Of a stretch of 64,000 bases of DNA, positions 59,880 to 64,000 are shown piece by piece (position 1 is the first letter of the stretch; every line of letters begins with the position of its first letter). Source of the DNA: JABMNT01 sp048262255 (GTDB lineage: Bacteria; Pseudomonadota; Alphaproteobacteria; Rhodospirillales; Casp-alpha2); NCBI GenBank assembly GCA_048262255.1, contig JBLXFH010000001.1, positions 1,426,001 through 1,490,000 on the forward strand. Direction: 5' to 3'. Under the pieces are notes generated by a model, which did no database searches, was not told the origin of the DNA, and worked only from the letters and a program-made list of their open reading frames with translations. Position numbers and translations under genes: made by a program.

Positions 59880-61064
59880 ATGCGCCATTTGGTCTGTCTT
59901 GTTCTGTTCGGTGCCATGCTTGTGAGTTCCGGAACCGTCGTCGCCGGTTCGCTGGATTTTGCCCTGGGTAAAGCTCTATTTGACCGGATTTGGACGCCCG
60001 CTCCGGCCTCCACCGATGCGACGGATGGTCTGGGACCCTTATTCAACGCACGTTCCTGTGCGTCCTGCCATCCGGGCGGCGGGCGTGGGCACTTTGGGGA
60101 AACAAAAAGCGGAGAAATCACAGGAACAGGTCTGGTTTTGCGTATTGGCGATGCGCGGGGCAGAGCTGATTCCGTTTATGGTCAGCAATTGCAAACGTTG
60201 GCTGTACAGGGTTTGCTGGCGGAAGGTCGCCTGACCCGGGAGAGTTCCGGTGCGGTTCGGCCTGTCGCATTGAATTTTGGAAGCCCGGACCCGGCAAGCC
60301 AAATGGCCGGGCGGTTGGCCCCGGGCCTGCAGGGGTTGGGATTGCTTGAGCAGGTGCCAGCCCATGATATTTTGGCATTGGCCGATCCGGAAGATCAAAA
60401 TGGCGACGGCATCTCCGGTCGACCGAATTTAATGCAGGATGCGACAGGGAAAAGAAGGCTTGGGCGGTTTGGCTGGAAAGCCGGGAAACCCTCTGTTCGG
60501 GAGCAAAGCGCCGCCGCCCTGCATAGTGATATAGGCTTGTCGAATCCGCTGTACATGTCTCATTTTGGAGATTGCACAATAGCGCAGGAGGCATGCATGG
60601 CTGCGCCTCACGGGGGTAGTCGGCATTTTGAAAATCTGGAAATTGATAATCAGATGTTGGATTTGATCATCGCCTATGTCAGTGGGCTGAGGCCTGTAAA
60701 GAAAAGTGACGAAACGGCGGGACTGGCCCAGTTCAAAAAAATCGGATGTGCCGCCTGTCATCAGCCCGAAATGACTCTGCAGGATGGGCAAGTGATCGCT
60801 CCTTTCACAGACCTGCTTTTGCATGATTTGGGCGACGCTCTGGCCGACGGCATTGGCGATGGCGACGCCACGGGGCGCGAATGGCGAACGGCACCGCTTT
60901 GGGGCTTGAGCCGGGCTCAACGTTTCCTGCATGATGGTCGGGCGAGGAATTTACGTGAGGTCATTTCCCTGCACGGTGGCGAGGCCGAACAGGCGCAAAA
61001 AAACTTCTTTAATCTGCCAAATGCGGCGCAGGATCGCCTGCTGGTTTTTCTTTCACATCTATAA
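59880..61064 (+). CDS. Di-haem c-type oxidoreductase
   Basis: The 394-residue secreted protein has a signal peptide (about 1-23) and two c-type haem sites: C60-A-S-C63-H64 and C290-A-A-C293-H294. It belongs to the di-haem oxidoreductase (thiol oxidoreductase-like) group, often found between two imelysin genes. It starts four bases after the oxidase stop. It would pass electrons in the periplasm, possibly during iron reduction or release; this role is inferred. Confidence 0.92.
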   Translation: MRHLVCLVLFGAMLVSSGTVVAGSLDFALGKALFDRIWTPAPASTDATDGLGPLFNARSCASCHPGGGRGHFGETKSGEITGTGLVLRIGDARGRADSVYGQQLQTLAVQGLLAEGRLTRESSGAVRPVALNFGSPDPASQMAGRLAPGLQGLGLLEQVPAHDILALADPEDQNGDGISGRPNLMQDATGKRRLGRFGWKAGKPSVREQSAAALHSDIGLSNPLYMSHFGDCTIAQEACMAAPHGGSRHFENLEIDNQMLDLIIAYVSGLRPVKKSDETAGLAQFKKIGCAACHQPEMTLQDGQVIAPFTDLLLHDLGDALADGIGDGDATGREWRTAPLWGLSRAQRFLHDGRARNLREVISLHGGEAEQAQKNFFNLPNAAQDRLLVFLSHL

Positions 61065-61077
61065 GGTTCTTTCGATC

Positions 61078-62115
61078 ATGTTCCGTTCTATTTTTATTTT
61101 TCTGATTGTCTGCTGCCTTGGCGCGCTGCCGGTAAGGGCGGAAATAAACGCCGTACCCGTGAACGTCGCCGTGGCGACGGAGGTCCTGATTCCTGCCTAT
61201 CAGGAGCTGGCCGAAAAGACGAAGCATCAGCATCAGGTCTGGGACGCCGCTTGTGCAAAACCCGATGCAGCGGAATACCAGGGACTACGCATGGCCTATC
61301 ATCAGGTGGCCGATTCCTGGGCCCGCATCTTTTTCTGGAACTTGGGTCCGATGACTTTGTATCTGCGAAGGGATCGCTTTTATCACTGGCCGGAGCGCCG
61401 AAATTCCATCAACAAAAGCCTGTCGGCATTGCTCGCCTCAAAAGAAGCGGCAAAACTGGAGCCTGCGCGCTTTGCCAAGGCGTCCGTAGCCGTACAAGGA
61501 TTGCCGGCGCTTGAACGGATATTGTTTGACCGCAAGGATGTTTTGACCAATCCCTGGACCTGCGCCGTTGGCAAGACGATTGCCGCCAACCTGATGGATA
61601 TTTCCCACGAAACCCTGAAAGAATGGCAGGAAGAGGTTCTGCCCCGGTTGCAGGACGGGACGTATCATCCGGATTATTTCACTCAACCCATCGATTTCCT
61701 GAACCGTGTCTTTAATGAAGTGCTGACCGGATACACGATTTTAAAGGATCAGAAGATTCTCCCCGTCCTCGGCAGCAGCGCCGCCAAGGTCAGGCCTTTT
61801 CTGGCGGAAGGCCGTAGCAGCGATCGTTTTATGCGCAATCTTGAAATCAATCTGCAGGCTTTGGCCGAGGTCGATCAGGTGATAGGCCGGTTTCTGCCAG
61901 AGCAGGTTGCCGCGCAGCTGCACAGGCAATTGCAAGAGGGGCAGACCCGCTTGAAAGCCATAGGCCCCATCAAAGAGGGACTGACCCATTCAGAGATTCG
62001 CGCAAAAATAAAAGACTTTGTTGAAACGTTAAGCGTCGTGCGTGATGACATTGCGAACAGCTATGTGGAGCACATGGGGCTGACCATGGGTTTTAATGCG
62101 CTGGATGGGGATTAA
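61078..62115 (+). CDS. Second imelysin-family protein
   Basis: The 345-residue protein has a signal peptide (about 1-21) and the imelysin fold. At the GxHxxE position it reads G141-L-P-A-L-E146, so the motif His is absent, as in the shorter paralogue found in other paired imelysin clusters. The start is ATG 61078, with AAGG a little far upstream; the frame stays open to 60931 through the end of the di-haem gene. Its partner at 57109 keeps the full motif, which suggests division of labour. Confidence 0.88.
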   Translation: MFRSIFIFLIVCCLGALPVRAEINAVPVNVAVATEVLIPAYQELAEKTKHQHQVWDAACAKPDAAEYQGLRMAYHQVADSWARIFFWNLGPMTLYLRRDRFYHWPERRNSINKSLSALLASKEAAKLEPARFAKASVAVQGLPALERILFDRKDVLTNPWTCAVGKTIAANLMDISHETLKEWQEEVLPRLQDGTYHPDYFTQPIDFLNRVFNEVLTGYTILKDQKILPVLGSSAAKVRPFLAEGRSSDRFMRNLEINLQALAEVDQVIGRFLPEQVAAQLHRQLQEGQTRLKAIGPIKEGLTHSEIRAKIKDFVETLSVVRDDIANSYVEHMGLTMGFNALDGD

Positions 62116-62119
62116 CCGG

Positions 62120-63226
62120 ATGAAACGGAGGACGTTCCTGACACAGGGGACTCTTGGCGTAGCGGCGCTCTATACGACACAGGCATTTGGCGCGACCATA
62201 CGCCATCCATCGGGCTGGCTGACGGGCTACGGCACTCAGAAAGGCGAATTTGGTTTGGTGCGCATTGAAAAGGACCTTTCCGTTCATCACGTGCTGACCT
62301 CACAGCAGCGCCTGCATGGAGTCCTTGTGCATCCCACACGGGCCGAGGTTTGTGCTCCTTCACGCCGCCCGGGGGATCTGTTCTCTGTGCTGACGGCAGA
62401 AGGGAACTATGAGGAATATCAGGCTCCGGCGGACCGCCATTATTTTGGTCACGGCAGTTTTACTGCTGATGGTTCAATGCTGTATCTGGCGGAAAATGAT
62501 TATGAAGGCGAGCGCGGCGTCATCGGGGTTTATGATGCAAATGCATCTTACAAGCGCATGGGTGAATTTTACAGCGGCGGCATCGGGCCTCATCAAATGC
62601 AGCGCCACCCGGACGGCAAACATCTGGTGGTCGCCAATGGCGGCATACTGACACATCCCGATACGGGCCGGGCGAAGCTCAATCTGGGAACCTTGCGCCC
62701 AAGCCTGAGCCTGATCAACATGCAAAGCGGCCAGGTTGTGGAAGAGGCGCGATTGCCGGATGAATGGCATCATTTGTCGATCCGCCATTTTGATCTGACG
62801 TCTGCTGGAGAAGTCATTTTTGGTGTGCAAAACCAGCGTAAACCCTATGGAGATGCACCAATGGTCGGGCGCTGGGAGCCGGGCCGTGCGTTGGTTATGT
62901 TTTCCGCTCCGGTTGAGGGCTGGCCGGTGCTGAACGGTTACGTCGGGAGTGTTGCGGTCGATAGGTCCGGCACAATCGTTGCCGCAGCCTCGCCGCGCGG
63001 TGCCTCAGTGGTTTTTTGGCATATCCGCAGTGGCCAACCGGTTGCCACCTTGCCATGTCCGGATGTGTGCGGGGTCGCGCCTACAGGCAGGGGCAATGAA
63101 TTTTTAATTACATCCGGGCAGGGGAAAATGATGTATTTACAGGTTTCCAGGTCGGGTTTGCAGGTGTTGCGCACAGCCCGATCAAAACTGTGGTTTGATA
63201 ACCACTGCCAATTTGCTGCATCTTAA
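62120..63226 (+). CDS. DUF1513 Tat-exported beta-propeller protein
   Basis: The 368-residue product begins MKRRTFLTQGTLGVAALYTT, a twin-arginine signal, and then repeats of beta-propeller type: GYGTQKGEFGLVRIEKD, FYSGGIGPHQMQRHPDGKHL and VAVDRSGTIVAAASPRG. DUF1513 proteins are standard members of imelysin/di-haem clusters with no established activity. The start is ATG 62120, a few bases after the imelysin stop, with GGATGGGG upstream. It is the last gene of the Fur-box operon. Confidence 0.9.
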   Translation: MKRRTFLTQGTLGVAALYTTQAFGATIRHPSGWLTGYGTQKGEFGLVRIEKDLSVHHVLTSQQRLHGVLVHPTRAEVCAPSRRPGDLFSVLTAEGNYEEYQAPADRHYFGHGSFTADGSMLYLAENDYEGERGVIGVYDANASYKRMGEFYSGGIGPHQMQRHPDGKHLVVANGGILTHPDTGRAKLNLGTLRPSLSLINMQSGQVVEEARLPDEWHHLSIRHFDLTSAGEVIFGVQNQRKPYGDAPMVGRWEPGRALVMFSAPVEGWPVLNGYVGSVAVDRSGTIVAAASPRGASVVFWHIRSGQPVATLPCPDVCGVAPTGRGNEFLITSGQGKMMYLQVSRSGLQVLRTARSKLWFDNHCQFAAS

Positions 63227-63440
63227 GAGCGAAAAGTTGCCGTTCTCTGTGGAAATGCAGAATTAACCATGAAACATGTCTCAATAAACTGTGGCTTTGT
63301 TCCTGTTGCATTCTGTTGATTAAAATGAAAATCTATTCCACAGTTACTTAACTCAAATGCTGGGCATGATTGTCGGCTGTTGCGCCCGGATATATAAAAA
63401 CAAATATGCCGAAGACATTAAATAAACAGGGATGGAAAAA

Positions 63441-64000
63441 ATGAATAAATTTATGAAAGTCGTGTTGACGGCTATGCCGTTGGTAATGGCTGGGTCTTTG
63501 CCAGCGCAGTCGGATGAGTTCATCCGCATCGCTTCAGGCCCGTCCGGCGGAAGCTGGTATCCTCTGGGTGCTAAAATGGCTGAAATTTTTGGAAAAATCG
63601 ACGGTTTGTCCGTTTCCAACGGCCCCGGCGGCGGCGTTGGCAATGTTCTTGACGTCAACAAGAAAGAAGCCGAGCTTGGCTGGACCTATGGCCATACAGC
63701 TTTTGATGGCCTGAAGGGGAATGCTCCGGTTTTCAAGAAAGAAAATCCGAACATCCGGCATCTGGCAACCTTTTACCCGGCCGCCGTACAAACCGTGGTT
63801 CCCAAGGACTCAAGCATCAAGTCCTATTCGGAATTGAAAGATAAGAACCTGAGCCCCGGCAAACTGAAATGGTCGGGTTATGCTGCGGCGCAACTGGTTT
63901 ATGGCAAATACGGGTTTACCATTGATGATGTGAAAAACAGTGGCGGCACGGTTCACCATGTGGGGTATACGGATTCCGTTTCCCTGATGAAGGATGGCCA
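63441..64000 (+). CDS. TAXI-family TRAP binding protein (3' end beyond the window)
   Basis: The first 186 residues are present and the frame runs off the end. A signal peptide (about 1-25, ending LPAQS) precedes the TAXI-type motif IRIASGPSGGSWYPLGAKMA (28-47), then VSNGPGGGVGNVLDVNKKEA and ELGWTYGHTAFDGLKG. TAXI proteins bind small organic or amino acids for 4TM-12TM TRAP permeases, which should lie just downstream. ATG 63441 is preferred over an in-frame ATG nine bases earlier. Confidence 0.92.
   Translation, partial: MNKFMKVVLTAMPLVMAGSLPAQSDEFIRIASGPSGGSWYPLGAKMAEIFGKIDGLSVSNGPGGGVGNVLDVNKKEAELGWTYGHTAFDGLKGNAPVFKKENPNIRHLATFYPAAVQTVVPKDSSIKSYSELKDKNLSPGKLKWSGYAAAQLVYGKYGFTIDDVKNSGGTVHHVGYTDSVSLMKDG

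Noticed and set aside
63287..63345. AACTGTGG and CCACAGTT as an operator before the TAXI gene
   Set aside because: The 43-base spacer and AT-rich context make a chance pair plausible; no regulator is nearby.
1..64000. Mobile elements, CRISPR arrays, tRNA or rRNA genes
   Set aside because: I found no transposase, integrase, repeat-spacer pattern, tRNA cloverleaf or rRNA-like sequence.

Overview
This window reads as a chromosomal segment of a metabolically versatile, probably aquatic alphaproteobacterium. The evidence is indirect: a Rhizobium-type glycerol ABC operon, hopanoid genes hpnLIJK, many TRAP and ABC importers, FCD-type GntR regulators, a GctA-type PcaI, and ATGA-style gene overlaps. 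I cannot fix the genus. There are no rRNA or tRNA genes, CRISPR arrays, insertion sequences or phage genes, so this looks like a catabolic and transport region without recent mobile insertions.

Layout. 1-6010: a truncated CBS/DUF294 nucleotidyltransferase diverging from a sodium:solute symporter, then small membrane, TPR and CBS proteins. 6050-16142: a complete glycerol system. On the minus strand is the ABC importer (glpV, hairpin, glpS, glpT, glpP, glpQ, glpU); on the plus strand are glpR, glpD and glpK. Matching direct repeats lie upstream of glpV and of glpD. 16153-22156: a minus-strand hopanoid side-chain cluster (hpnL-hpnI-hpnJ-hpnK) ending in a CDP-alcohol phosphatidyltransferase, with a second such enzyme diverging from hpnL. 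22160-32449: scattered catabolic and transport genes (zinc alcohol dehydrogenase, GntR regulator, isopropylmalate-dehydrogenase-like enzyme, aldo/keto reductase, NIPSNAP and dimeric-barrel proteins, DMT, MFS and LysE transporters, SAF-domain dehydrogenase, lactonase-like amidohydrolase). 32490-34184: a MarR regulator with a perfect 20-bp palindrome, and an EmrA-type adaptor with no EmrB partner. 34267-43965: one long minus-strand array of a TRAP transporter plus two small membrane proteins and six oxidoreductase, cupin and enolase-superfamily genes, probably one import-and-degradation operon.

44455-46465: gmd and fcl, making GDP-L-fucose. 46500-54393: conversion of 4-hydroxybenzoate to beta-ketoadipyl-CoA (pobA, GntR regulator, pcaD, pcaC, pcaH, pcaG, pcaI, pcaJ, pcaB). 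A short leader reading frame is coupled to pobA. The thiolase PcaF is not in this cluster. 54407-56740: a chemoreceptor preceded by a small secreted protein. 57054-63226: a Fur-box-controlled operon of imelysin, multicopper oxidase, di-haem protein, second imelysin and DUF1513 protein. From 63441 a TAXI-type TRAP binding protein runs off the end.

No single locus is clearly a wholly new system. The best leads are the 25-codon leader coupled to pobA, the built-in asymmetry of the GlpS/GlpT ATPase pair, the CDP-alcohol transferase coupled to hpnK, the MarR-EmrA-LysE set, and the TRAP-linked pathway of unknown substrate.
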